From PALSA-129 sp050014595 (GTDB lineage Bacteria; Acidobacteriota; Terriglobia; Bryobacterales; Bryobacteraceae), in assembly GCA_050014595.1 (NCBI GenBank), contig JBEKDA010000019.1, forward strand, positions 26,632 through 90,631: a stretch of DNA of 64,000 nt, in the 5' to 3' direction. Shown piece by piece: positions 1-7,598 of the stretch. Position numbers and translations under genes: made by a program. The notes beneath the pieces were generated by a model, which did not search any database, had not been told where the DNA came from, and worked only from the letters and a program-made list of their open reading frames with translations. How positions within the stretch are numbered: the first letter of the stretch is position 1; each line of letters starts with the position of its first letter.

Positions 1-290
1 GCCACCTGGTAGTAGAGGGCTTGTGCCAGGCCCGGCTCCGGCATGGGCGCGTGGCCCGCCATCAGCGTGAAGAACTGCTGCCACCGCATCGAAGTCCGCT
101 CGCGTTCGCGCCGCAGCAGCCGCAGCCGGGCCGGGCGCAGCAACAGGCGGGGATGTTCGGTCGAGACCACCACGGGCTCGCTGGAGACGGGCGTCCGGAC
201 GGCTGCTGGTGTCTGGGCCGCCGCCACCGCCGCGCACCACAGCGCAACACCGATGCCCAGTCTTCTTCTCATCTGTTTTGATTGTGTCAT
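1..290 (-). CDS. Secreted protein, N-terminal part (runs off the window)
   Basis: The reverse strand is open from an ATG at 290 to the window edge (96 codons) and has no stop. The first ~26 residues are a signal peptide: a basic start (SKQMRRRLG), a hydrophobic stretch (IGVALWCAAVAAA) and a likely cleavage site after AQ. The mature part begins with a short low-complexity linker and then HPRLLLRPARLRLLRRERER, an opening I associate with large exported acidobacterial proteins of uncertain function. A second in-frame ATG lies at 272. Neither start has a strong ribosome binding site. The function cannot be given from this piece. Confidence 0.6.
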   Translation of the reverse strand, partial: MTQSKQMRRRLGIGVALWCAAVAAAQTPAAVRTPVSSEPVVVSTEHPRLLLRPARLRLLRRERERTSMRWQQFFTLMAGHAPMPEPGLAQALYYQV

Positions 291-374
291 AGCGACACAC
301 TGCCCGCCCATCCTTCCCCACGCCGGCGCCCCGCCTCTTCTGCAAAATACTGGAATTAAATCGTTCTAAAAAGA

Positions 375-403
375 TTGACACATGGAGGTCTGATTGCTAT
401 TTA
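375..403 (+). promoter_or_regulatory. Sigma70-like promoter with no gene after it
   Basis: TTGACA at 375-380 is followed after 17 bases by TATTTA at 398-403. It points to the right, where no protein-coding gene begins for several hundred bases. It may drive the candidate RNA described next. Confidence 0.35.
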
Positions 404-404
404 T

Positions 405-567
405 AGAGCTGAATTGGCGAAGTAACCTCTCAAAACCTGCCCTCTGCTGCAACCGGCAGGCGGACGAAAAGTGAGCCGAAGAAGACAGCGTGCTTGCGGG
501 AGCCGATGTTTGCAATAGTTTTAGCTCACTGTTCTCCCCTTGATAGTTGCTGCAGAGGGGTTTTTTG
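405..567 (+). ncRNA. Candidate structured small RNA
   Basis: This stretch lies between a promoter-like pair and a T6 run (561-566) and has no convincing ORF. Its two ends pair: 440-447 (CCCTCTGC) is the exact complement of 552-559. Further in, 470-476 (AGTGAGC) pairs with 524-530. Between these stems are unpaired stretches of similar length (448-469 and 531-551), giving a rod with a large central bubble. That shape resembles 6S RNA, but the sequence was not matched to any family. The 3' end (AGGGG then T6) would serve as a terminator. Nothing else is seen between 291 and 934 except this and an inverted repeat. Confidence 0.25.
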
Positions 568-796
568 CCGAATGGTTTCGATCTCTCCGGGGGATCACTG
601 GTAGCGGAGTTTGTCTGGTGTTTTCTGGTGTGGGAAAGAGGACGCGGACCTGGCCAGGAATCAACCGATTTTAGTTTCGATCAGATAGCCCGACGCCGGA
701 TCCCAGCCCAAACCTGGGCGAGCCGCATCGGATTGAGTCCCGAAGGTCTGGGGGCCGGTCCGGTGCGGTTTTTCTTTGTCGCCGGCCGTTATTTTT

Positions 797-887
797 ACCG
801 CAGAGACGCAGAGACGCGGAGAAAGCAGAGGAATGAATGAGCCCTTCGTTTCTCCTGGTCTTCTCCGCGCCTCAGCGTCTCTGCGGT
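797..887. repeat. Inverted repeat of the 'accgcagagacgcagagacg' type
   Basis: The arm 797-823 and the arm 861-887 are reverse complements with about four mismatches over 27 bases, separated by 37 bases. A related sequence occurs at 58412-58436. It is an intergenic repeat with no coding content. Confidence 0.7.
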
Positions 888-934
888 GAACTCAGATGTA
901 CGAATGGAGACGCGACCGGCGGAAGTCGGGAGAC

Positions 935-1228
935 CTAATAGCTAAGGGTCCCGGTGCGCGGCGCTTCTTGCGGATTGGGCAGGTACAGAGTCTTACAGTG
1001 CTCGCAACGGTAAATCTCGGCGTCCTTCCCGTATTTTTGTTTGACCTCGCCGCCGAAGAAATACCAGCGCTTCAAGTGGCCGGCGCAGAGTTTCCCCTTT
1101 TCGTCTTTTTCGCTGCAAGCGCGCATCCGCGGCGCCCGCCGCTTCACCTTGGTGCCGTCGCTGAGTGTGCCGACCAGTTCGGCCACCGGCATGGGTTGGT
1201 CCGATGCCGCGTATTTCGGGTTCGCCAT
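935..1228 (-). CDS. Small zinc-ribbon protein
   Basis: A 97-residue soluble protein. It has spaced cysteines near residue 38 (MRAC), near 48 (LCAGH) and a CEHC pair near 75-78, which together look like a zinc-binding ribbon. A charged, aromatic stretch (KRWYFFGGEVKQKYGKDAEIYRCEHC) lies between the two halves. There is no signal peptide or membrane segment. It is divergent from malate dehydrogenase. The reading frame is clean and its composition differs from the antisense ORFs around it. It is probably a conserved acidobacterial protein of unknown role. Confidence 0.6.
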   Translation of the reverse strand: MANPKYAASDQPMPVAELVGTLSDGTKVKRRAPRMRACSEKDEKGKLCAGHLKRWYFFGGEVKQKYGKDAEIYRCEHCKTLYLPNPQEAPRTGTLSY

Positions 1229-1319
1229 ATCAGAAGCACGAGTATATCAGGTGGCCCGTGGCGCCGGCGCGCCAAGCTATAATCGGGTTTCCTATTTCCC
1301 CGAAGAAGGAGTCTCTGCC

Positions 1320-2249
1320 TTGCGAAAAAAAGTCACGGTCGTCGGCGCCGGAAATGTCGGCGCCAATTGTGCGTTGCGAATTGCCGATAAGGAACTCGCC
1401 GATGTGGTCCTGGTGGACGTGGTCGAAGGCGTCCCCCAGGGTAAGGGGCTCGACCTGCTCCAATCCGGTCCCGTCCAGGGGTACGATGTGGCTGTGGTGG
1501 GCTCCAACACCTATGAGCTCACGGCGGACTCCGATCTTGCCATCATCACCGCGGGCTTCCCGCGCAAGCCCGGAATGAGCCGCGACGATTTGCTGGCCGC
1601 CAACTACGACATTATCCGCGACGCCACCGAAAACGTGGCCAAGCATTCGCCCAACTGCATCATCATCGTGGTCACCAATCCGCTCGACGCCATGACCCAG
1701 GCGGCCTTGTGGGTTTCGAAGTTCCCCAAGCACCGCGTCGTCGGCATGGCCGGCGTGCTGGACAGCGCCCGCTTCCGCACCTTCGTCGCGCAGGCGCTCA
1801 ACGTCTCGGTGGAAAACGTCACCGCCGTAGTGCTGGGCGGCCACGGCGATACCATGGTGCCGCTGGTGCGCTTGAGCAGCGTCTCCGGAATCCCGCTCAC
1901 CGAGTTGATGGACCAGGCGGCGATCGACGCGATCGTCACCCGCACCCGCAACGGCGGCGCCGAAATCGTCAAGTATCTGAAGACCGGCAGCGCCTACTAT
2001 GCCCCCTCGGCCGCGGCCCTAGAGATGGCCGAGTCCATCCTCAAGGACAAGAAAAAAGTGCTGCCCTGCGCCGCCTATCTGGAAGGCGAGTACGGCATTA
2101 ACGGCCTCTACGTGGGCGTTCCGGTCAAGCTGGGCGCCGCGGGCGTCGAAAAGATTTACGAAATCAAGCTCACCCCCGAAGAGCAGGCCATGTTGAACAA
2201 GAGCGCCGCCGCCGTGCAGGAATTGATCGACGTGCTGAAGAAGAAGTAG
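1320..2249 (+). CDS. mdh: Malate dehydrogenase
   Basis: NAD-dependent malate dehydrogenase of the LDH-like type, converting malate to oxaloacetate in the TCA cycle. With the TTG start at 1320 it is 309 residues, the normal length for this type. The open frame extends upstream to 1041, but AAGGAG at 1306-1311 lies 8 bases before the TTG, and the glycine-rich NAD motif GAGNVG (residues 9-14) then sits at the expected place. Substrate arginines are R82, R88 and R151, N120 binds cofactor/substrate, and H175 in GGHGDTMVP is catalytic. Arg82 (PRKPGM) rather than Gln supports malate over lactate. TATAAT at 1278-1283 is a likely -10 box. Confidence 0.95.
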   Translation: MRKKVTVVGAGNVGANCALRIADKELADVVLVDVVEGVPQGKGLDLLQSGPVQGYDVAVVGSNTYELTADSDLAIITAGFPRKPGMSRDDLLAANYDIIRDATENVAKHSPNCIIIVVTNPLDAMTQAALWVSKFPKHRVVGMAGVLDSARFRTFVAQALNVSVENVTAVVLGGHGDTMVPLVRLSSVSGIPLTELMDQAAIDAIVTRTRNGGAEIVKYLKTGSAYYAPSAAALEMAESILKDKKKVLPCAAYLEGEYGINGLYVGVPVKLGAAGVEKIYEIKLTPEEQAMLNKSAAAVQELIDVLKKK

Positions 2250-2256
2250 CGGACCA

Positions 2257-2563
2257 CTGGTAGCGCCGGCGGTCTTGCCGCCGGTTCTCTCCTGGATTAT
2301 GTACTGGTATAGAAGACTGCCCCATTGGGTTCTGGAGAATTCCAACGTCTTCGTCGCCTGGCGGTTAGCCGGCTGGAAGCCTCCGCCTGCTCCTGCCACG
2401 GGACCGCGCTGGTTAAGCCAGCCGCGAATTGCGGCCATCTTCGTCGAAGCCCTGCTGAGGACAACCCGGTGAGAAGCGGCCTGGCAGCGTGTCCCGAAGA
2501 GTGGCGATGGTCAAGCGCATACAAGGCACCGGCGGCAAGACCGCCGGCGCTACCAGTTGGTCT
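2257..2563. mobile_element. REP-bounded element holding an internally deleted RAYT
   Basis: Two copies of the REP hairpin face each other. The left core is 2266-2284 (CCGGCGGTCTTGCCGCCGG) and the right core is 2529-2547, reversed. The ~245 bases between them carry the two ends of a RAYT transposase gene. The whole looks like a non-autonomous derivative of a REP-RAYT-REP unit. It fills the gap between mdh and the ABC permease. Confidence 0.6.
2302..2525 (+). pseudogene. RAYT (REP-associated tyrosine transposase), internally deleted
   Basis: One frame (2302-2457) encodes RRLPHWVLENSNVFVAWRLAG and PRWLSQPRIAAIFVEALL, which resemble the N-terminal part of RAYT/Y1-type transposases. Another frame (2457-2525) encodes DNPVRSGLAACPEEWRWSSA, the typical C-terminal NPVRxGL...EEWxWSS motif. 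The central part, which would hold the HUH histidines and the catalytic tyrosine, is missing and the two parts are out of frame. It cannot be active. Recognition is from motif memory, not a search. Confidence 0.6.
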
Positions 2564-2568
2564 TCCGG

Positions 2569-4200
2569 CTACGTCTCCACCGGCCCGCCCTCGCGGCAGA
2601 GCTCCTGCAAAATGTTCTGCCGCTGCGCCGCCGCCGTCTCGACCGCCGACTCCATCCCCAGCCAGTACACCATGCCGCCGATCGCCGCGGCTGCCGCCAG
2701 CACCGCGAGGAACGCCGTCTCGCTGCCGAGTGCCCAGCGCGCCACGTAGGCCAGGATCACCGGCAGCAACAACAGCGGGTACAGCAGCATCACCAGCACC
2801 TGCCCCCGGTTGCCCCCGCCGCCGCCGCGCCCCACGCGTTCCGGGCTCAGTGCCCGCGGATACCGCACCGAACTGATGTTGCCCGCCGCCATCAGGTACA
2901 TCGCGCAGATGGTCACCACCACCAGCGTCTCCGCCAACTGCCCCGGCGCGAAACTCATCCGCAATGCCAGCGTGATGCCGGCCAGCACCAGGGTCTCCAG
3001 ATACACGAAGAACAGGCAGGCGATATTCTTCCCCAGCAGCACTCGCCAGAGCGGCTGCGGCGCCGCGAAGTAGAACAGGGCCGCCGAGCGATCCAGTCCG
3101 AAACAGTTCCAGTAAGTCACCTGGCCGATCAACGTCATGGCGTACACGCACACCAGCGTCAGGAAATTCCCCGAGAAGCCGCCGCCGTGCGCGGCGTTCC
3201 GCGTCGGAAGCCACACCATCAACCCAAACGAAAAACCCATCACGAAGACCATGCGGAAACGCGCCGACCGCGCCAGCGTGCGCAGCTCTTTTTCGACGAT
3301 GGCCGCCAGCGGGTCGCGCCACAGCAGCGCCGGAATGCGATACAGCGCGCCCCTCCAGAACTGCGCGCGCCCCGCCGCCGGCTTGAGCGAAGTGGCCTGC
3401 GCGGCCAGCGCGTCGTAGCGCAGGTTGCGCTCGAATTGACTGCGGCCGAACCAGCCGGCCACCAGCGTCCAGGCGCACAGCGAAAGCCAAGCCAGCCATA
3501 CGGAGCCGGCTTCCCGCTGCGCTGGAAGAAACGCCGCTGGAAGAAACGCCCGCGCCCCCGCGCTCCACGGCGTTCCGAACGCGCCCACGCTCGCGCCGGC
3601 GGCGTGCAACCATTTGGGCTTGACCCCCGACATCATCAACAGCCGCGGCCCCATCCACAGCATGGCCATCACCAGCGCCACCAGTTCCCGCACCTTTCTC
3701 TTCGATAGCAGCCGCTCCAGCAGGCTCCGCGTGCCCGAAGCCAGCAAAAGGTTGAACGCCACAAACAACAGCGTCGCGCCCGCCACCCGCGGCAGCGCCT
3801 GCCACCCGCCCGCCGCCCGGTTGGCGAGCAACCCCAGCGCTCCCCCCGCCAACACCATCACCATCTCCAGTCCCGTGATGAGCCGCAGCAACACCTCCAC
3901 CAGGAACAGCTCCTGGTGTGGAATCGGATACAGCAGCAGCTTGCGCAGGTCCAGCGCCGAGCCCATGCTGGCGGAAAGAACCGGCATCGCCTGCCAGTAA
4001 AAACAGATGCCCACCAGCCCAATCGGCAGCGCGTACCGCAGTGTGGCTTCATCCGCGAACGCCGCGTAGAAGCCCGCCCAGCAAGCCACGAAGCACCAGA
4101 AGCCGTACCACACCACCGCCGTCAGGATGCTCACGCCCAGGTTGCGCCGCGAGCCGGGCCGCATGCTGAGCAGTTGCGCTCGCAGGATGGGAACAATCAT
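2569..4200 (-). CDS. ABC transporter permease (ABC-2-like)
   Basis: A 543-residue integral membrane protein with many hydrophobic segments in two blocks, separated by a polar stretch near residues 270-310 (SQFERNLRYDALAAQ). The size and pattern suggest two fused half-permeases for export or drug extrusion. The ATG at 4200 overlaps the ATPase stop as ATGA, so the two are translationally coupled; the open frame extends further upstream but that part is the antisense of the ATPase. The end lies directly beside the RAYT element. The substrate is unknown. There is a glycine-rich cytoplasmic loop (GRGGGGGNRG) near residue 465. Confidence 0.85.
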   Translation of the reverse strand: MIVPILRAQLLSMRPGSRRNLGVSILTAVVWYGFWCFVACWAGFYAAFADEATLRYALPIGLVGICFYWQAMPVLSASMGSALDLRKLLLYPIPHQELFLVEVLLRLITGLEMVMVLAGGALGLLANRAAGGWQALPRVAGATLLFVAFNLLLASGTRSLLERLLSKRKVRELVALVMAMLWMGPRLLMMSGVKPKWLHAAGASVGAFGTPWSAGARAFLPAAFLPAQREAGSVWLAWLSLCAWTLVAGWFGRSQFERNLRYDALAAQATSLKPAAGRAQFWRGALYRIPALLWRDPLAAIVEKELRTLARSARFRMVFVMGFSFGLMVWLPTRNAAHGGGFSGNFLTLVCVYAMTLIGQVTYWNCFGLDRSAALFYFAAPQPLWRVLLGKNIACLFFVYLETLVLAGITLALRMSFAPGQLAETLVVVTICAMYLMAAGNISSVRYPRALSPERVGRGGGGGNRGQVLVMLLYPLLLLPVILAYVARWALGSETAFLAVLAAAAAIGGMVYWLGMESAVETAAAQRQNILQELCREGGPVET

Positions 4201-4946
4201 AACCAGTCCAGCCGCTCCACCGGTCCCTTCGCGCCCACCAGCCGCACGAAAACATCCTCCAGCGATTCTCCACCTCGCCGCAGCTCGTCCAGCGTGCCGC
4301 TCGAGACGATCTTCCCATCGTTGATGATGGCGATGTGGTCGCACAGCCGCTCCACCACTTCCAGCACGTGCGAGGTAAGAAAAACCGTGGCGCCGCGCTT
4401 CACCTGGTCGAGCAGAATGTCCTTCATCAGCCGCGCGCCCACCGCGTCGACCCCTTCGAACGGCTCGTCCATGAGGAACAACTCCGGATGGTGAATCAGC
4501 GAAGCCGCCATGGCCACGCGCTTGCGCATGCCCTTCGAATATTCGCCGATAATCTTGCGGTCCGCCTGGAGTTGGAAAAGATCCATCAGATCGCGCGCCC
4601 GTTCCGCCGCCACCGGCCGGCTCAGGTCGTACATGCGCCCCACGAATTCCAGAAACTCCGCGCCGGTGAGCCGGTCGAACAGCAGCGATTCGTCCGGCAC
4701 CAGCCCGATGCGCCGCTTGATTTCCAGGTCCTGCCCGGGCAAGCGGAAGCCCAGAATCTCCACCGTGCCGCCGTCCGAGGGAATCAATCCGGTCAGCATG
4801 CGAATGGTGGTCGATTTTCCGGCCCCGTTCGGCCCCAGGAAGCCGAAGAAAGAGCCGCGCGGCACTTCCAGATCGACGCCGTCGACCGCCGGTTTATACC
4901 CGTAGTATTTTCTCAGGTCGCGAACCAGGATCGCGGGCGACGACAT
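4197..4946 (-). CDS. ABC transporter ATP-binding protein
   Basis: A 249-residue ATPase of the ABC-2/drug-export kind. Visible motifs are Walker A GPNGAGKST (near 38-46), a signature variant YSKGMRKRV (near 137) instead of LSGGQ, and Walker B LFLMDEP followed by the switch SH in LTSHVLE. The signature KGM(R/K)KR form is common in the CcmA/NatA-like group. It sits between the MerR regulator (1-base gap) and the permease (4-base overlap), forming a complete exporter operon. Confidence 0.92.
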   Translation of the reverse strand: MSSPAILVRDLRKYYGYKPAVDGVDLEVPRGSFFGFLGPNGAGKSTTIRMLTGLIPSDGGTVEILGFRLPGQDLEIKRRIGLVPDESLLFDRLTGAEFLEFVGRMYDLSRPVAAERARDLMDLFQLQADRKIIGEYSKGMRKRVAMAASLIHHPELFLMDEPFEGVDAVGARLMKDILLDQVKRGATVFLTSHVLEVVERLCDHIAIINDGKIVSSGTLDELRRGGESLEDVFVRLVGAKGPVERLDWL

Positions 4947-4947
4947 C

Positions 4948-5481
4948 CTACGAGTATAGCTTCCGGCTCCATTCCCGAATCTTGTTCAACTCCGCTGCCG
5001 GAATGTGCAGGAACTCCAGGAATTCCTGGTGCTCCTCCGGCGCGGTTTTTTCGAACTCGGCGTGCCAGCGGTGCATCTCGTCGTCGCTGAAGCCGGCGGC
5101 CTTCATGATGGCCACCCATTTCTCTTTCGTAACCATGGGCAATCTCCTCAGTTGTTTTGTGCTTTCGAGCAATTTCGCGATCAGCCGCTGCTGCTCGCGC
5201 AGTCTCTGGATGCCGGCGCTCAGTTCCAACAGGCGCCGCCGCAAGACTGCCGAAGCATCGTCTCGCGGGCCGTCAAGAATCGAGCGGATGTCCTTCAGCG
5301 GCACCCCGGCATCGCGATACACGCAAATCTGCCGCAGCCGTTCCAGGTCTTTCTCGCTGTACGTCCGATAGTTCCCGCTCGTGCGGCGCGGGCGCGGCAG
5401 CAACCCGATCGATTCGTAGTAGAGCAGCGTGCTGCGCGAGAGCCTGCAAGCGCGCGCCAGTTTGGTGACCGTCAGCGGCAT
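4948..5481 (-). CDS. MerR-family transcriptional regulator
   Basis: A 177-residue regulator. The N-terminal ~70 residues are the MerR winged helix: LTVTKLARACRLSRSTLLYY, the ESIGLLPRPRRT wing, YRTYSEKDLERLRQI. A coiled-coil dimer helix follows (LLELSAGIQRLREQQRLIAKLLEST). The C-terminal ~70 residues are a small effector domain rich in charged and aromatic residues without cysteine clusters, so a metal sensor is unlikely; a drug-like ligand is more plausible. First gene of the operon with the ABC ATPase and permease, which it probably controls. Upstream (5490-5525) there is a small dyad CTAATCCTTTAG and a TTGACC hexamer, but no promoter assignment is firm. Confidence 0.88.
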   Translation of the reverse strand: MPLTVTKLARACRLSRSTLLYYESIGLLPRPRRTSGNYRTYSEKDLERLRQICVYRDAGVPLKDIRSILDGPRDDASAVLRRRLLELSAGIQRLREQQRLIAKLLESTKQLRRLPMVTKEKWVAIMKAAGFSDDEMHRWHAEFEKTAPEEHQEFLEFLHIPAAELNKIREWSRKLYS

Positions 5482-5550
5482 CGTCCTGATTCCAGTGTCA
5501 ACCCTAAAGGATTAGACAGGTCAAGGAAAAAATGCACCGCGCGATGTGGC

Positions 5551-5655
5551 GCACGTTCTCAAACGTGCCGTGTCCGCACTCCTGCGGACACGTTTTTGCC
5601 GGCCGAGAAGCATGCGTCCCCAGGAGTGGGGACGCGGCACCGAATGAGTGCGTGC
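5551..5655. repeat. Cluster of hairpins with an ACTC/CTC loop
   Basis: Perfect hairpins lie at 5551-5568 (stem GCACGTT, loop CTCA), 5570-5591 (stem GTGTCCGCA, loop CTCC) and 5614-5635 (stem GCGTCCCC, loop AGGAGT, which is ACTCCT on the other strand). A weaker one follows at 5637-5655. The loops keep ACTC/CTC while the stems differ with full compensation. Related copies are at 18116-18156 and 48014-48031. They fill the gap between aspS and the merR gene. Confidence 0.65.
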
Positions 5656-5665
5656 GCCATGAAAT

Positions 5666-7444
5666 TCACTTTTCGTGTCCTCGAATCGAGATCCCCAATT
5701 CCCGCAACTGCCGCTCCGGCACGCTCGATGGCGCGTCGCACATCATATCCGTGCCGCGCGCGGTCTTGGGGAAGGGAATCACGTCGCGGATCGAAGTCTC
5801 CCCCGCCAGAACCATCACCAGCCGGTCCAGGCCTAGCGCGATTCCGCCATGCGGCGGCGCGCCGTACTCCAGCGCCTCCAGCAGGAATCCAAAACGCCGC
5901 CGCGCTTCTTCCTCGCTGAAGCCGAGCGCCGCGAACACCTGCGTTTGCACGTCGCGCCGGTGGATACGAATCGATCCTGAGCCCATCTCCAGGCCGTTCA
6001 ATACCAGGTCGTAGGATTTCGCGCGGCACCGCGCCGGGTCGGCCGTGAGCTTTTCCAGGTCTTCGTCGTGAACCGAAGTGAACGGGTGGTGCGCCGCGTT
6101 CCAGCGGTTCTCTTCCTCGTCCCATTCGAACATCGGGAAGTCCACCACCCAGAGAAATTGCAGGTTCTTCGGATCGAGCAGCTTGTGCCGGTCGTTGAAC
6201 TTCTGCGCGCACTGCAGGCGCAACTGGCCGCACGCCTGGTAAACCGTCTCTTCGGGACGATGTCCCTTCGGCTCGCCCGCCCACGTGGCCAGCACCAGCA
6301 GATCGTTCTCGCCGGCTCCGCAACGCGCGCGCACCTTGGCCATCGGCTCCGCGTGGTCGCGCTCCAGCCGCTTGACGTCGTCGTACACCCGCAGCCCGCG
6401 TTCCTGGCCGAAAGCCTTCAGTTCGTCGCGCTCCTTGCGGCTGGGTGCGCCCGTGGCCGGAATGTGAACGGCCACCAGCGGCAGGTTGTCGTTCGCCAGT
6501 TCCGGCAGCAAATCTTCCACCGGATGCATCGGTGGGATGCGGCAATCGGGCTTGTCGCTGCCGTAACTGCGCATGGCCTGCGCATAGGTCAGTCGCGGAA
6601 ACGGCCCCTTCACATGGAAGCCCGCCACTTCGCACACCCGCTCGATCAGCGGCTCGATCGTCTCAAACACCCGTTCCTGCTGCGGAAACGACATCTCCAG
6701 ATCGATCTGCGTGAACTCCGCCTGCCGGTCGGCGCGGAAATCTTCGTCGCGGAAGCAGCGCACAATCTGGAAGTACTTGTCAAAGCCGCTCACCATCAGG
6801 ATCTGCTTGAAGATCTGCGGCGATTGCGGCAGCGCGTAAAACGTCCCCGGCTGCACGCGGCACGGAACCAGGTAATCGCGCGCGCCCTCCGGCGTGGAGC
6901 GCGTCATGAAGGGCGTCTCGATTTCGAGGTACCCCTGCCCGTTCAGGCATTCCCGCACCGCAAAGGCAATCTTTGAGCGCAGCATGATGTTGCGCTGCAT
7001 GCGCGGCCGGCGCAAATCCACGTAGCGGTATTTCAGCCGCAGGTCTTCGCTCACGCTCACTTCGTCTTCCACCGGAAACGGCGGCGTGCGCGATTCGTTC
7101 AAAATCCAGATCCCCGAAGCCACTACTTCCACCTCGCCCGTCTCGAGGTTCGGATTGTTCGCCCCGGCGCCGCGCAGCGCCACTTTGCCTTCCACCGCGA
7201 TCACGTACTCCGGCCGCACCAGTTCGGCGCGGGTGTGAGCGGCGCCGGTGTCTTCGTGGAACACCACCTGCGTCAGTCCCTCGCGGTCGCGCAGATCCAC
7301 GAACACCACGCCGCCATGATCGCGGCGCCGGTGAACCCAGCCCATCAGCAGGACGTTCTGGCCTTCGTCCGTCGCGCGCAGCGCGCCGCAACTATGGGTG
7401 CGGCGCAGGTCGCCCAGGAAATCCAACGCAATTGCAGTTTCCAT
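5666..7444 (-). CDS. aspS: Aspartyl-tRNA synthetase
   Basis: Charges tRNA with aspartate. 592 residues, the bacterial-type length. The N-terminal OB-fold anticodon domain carries GWVHRRRDHGGVVFVDLRDR. Class II motif 2 is FRDEDFRADRQAEFTQIDLE. The GAD insertion follows (roughly 300-420), and motif 3 is GGIALGLDRLVM near the C-terminus. His43 in RRRDHGG is the residue associated with non-discriminating AspRS in Pseudomonas, so it may also make Asp-tRNA(Asn) for the GatCAB amidotransferase; that is inference. The ATG at 7444 is taken as the start. It is the last gene before a hairpin-rich gap. Confidence 0.96.
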   Translation of the reverse strand: METAIALDFLGDLRRTHSCGALRATDEGQNVLLMGWVHRRRDHGGVVFVDLRDREGLTQVVFHEDTGAAHTRAELVRPEYVIAVEGKVALRGAGANNPNLETGEVEVVASGIWILNESRTPPFPVEDEVSVSEDLRLKYRYVDLRRPRMQRNIMLRSKIAFAVRECLNGQGYLEIETPFMTRSTPEGARDYLVPCRVQPGTFYALPQSPQIFKQILMVSGFDKYFQIVRCFRDEDFRADRQAEFTQIDLEMSFPQQERVFETIEPLIERVCEVAGFHVKGPFPRLTYAQAMRSYGSDKPDCRIPPMHPVEDLLPELANDNLPLVAVHIPATGAPSRKERDELKAFGQERGLRVYDDVKRLERDHAEPMAKVRARCGAGENDLLVLATWAGEPKGHRPEETVYQACGQLRLQCAQKFNDRHKLLDPKNLQFLWVVDFPMFEWDEEENRWNAAHHPFTSVHDEDLEKLTADPARCRAKSYDLVLNGLEMGSGSIRIHRRDVQTQVFAALGFSEEEARRRFGFLLEALEYGAPPHGGIALGLDRLVMVLAGETSIRDVIPFPKTARGTDMMCDAPSSVPERQLRELGISIRGHEK

Positions 7445-7598
7445 AAAATCGTCTCAGATTCTTTGCCGGCCATTCCTAAATAAGACTGCTTCAACAATTC
7501 CCCGCTCTTGACATGTAAAGGCCCCGTCGCCGTTGCCCTTCTGACTCCTGACTCCCGACTTCCAAATCCCGGAGGGATTTCAAGGGCGAAGCCCTTGG

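Noticed and set aside
405..567. tRNA, SRP RNA or RNase P RNA
   Set aside because: No cloverleaf, no GGAA tetraloop block or other known core; only a rod-like fold is seen.
1041..1319. Upstream extension of the mdh frame
   Set aside because: Overlaps the opposite-strand zinc-ribbon gene and lacks homology; AAGGAG points to the TTG at 1320.
2297..3805. Long minus-strand ORF (502 codons)
   Set aside because: Runs through the ABC permease in another frame; Arg/Gly/Ala-rich text is typical of a GC-rich shadow.
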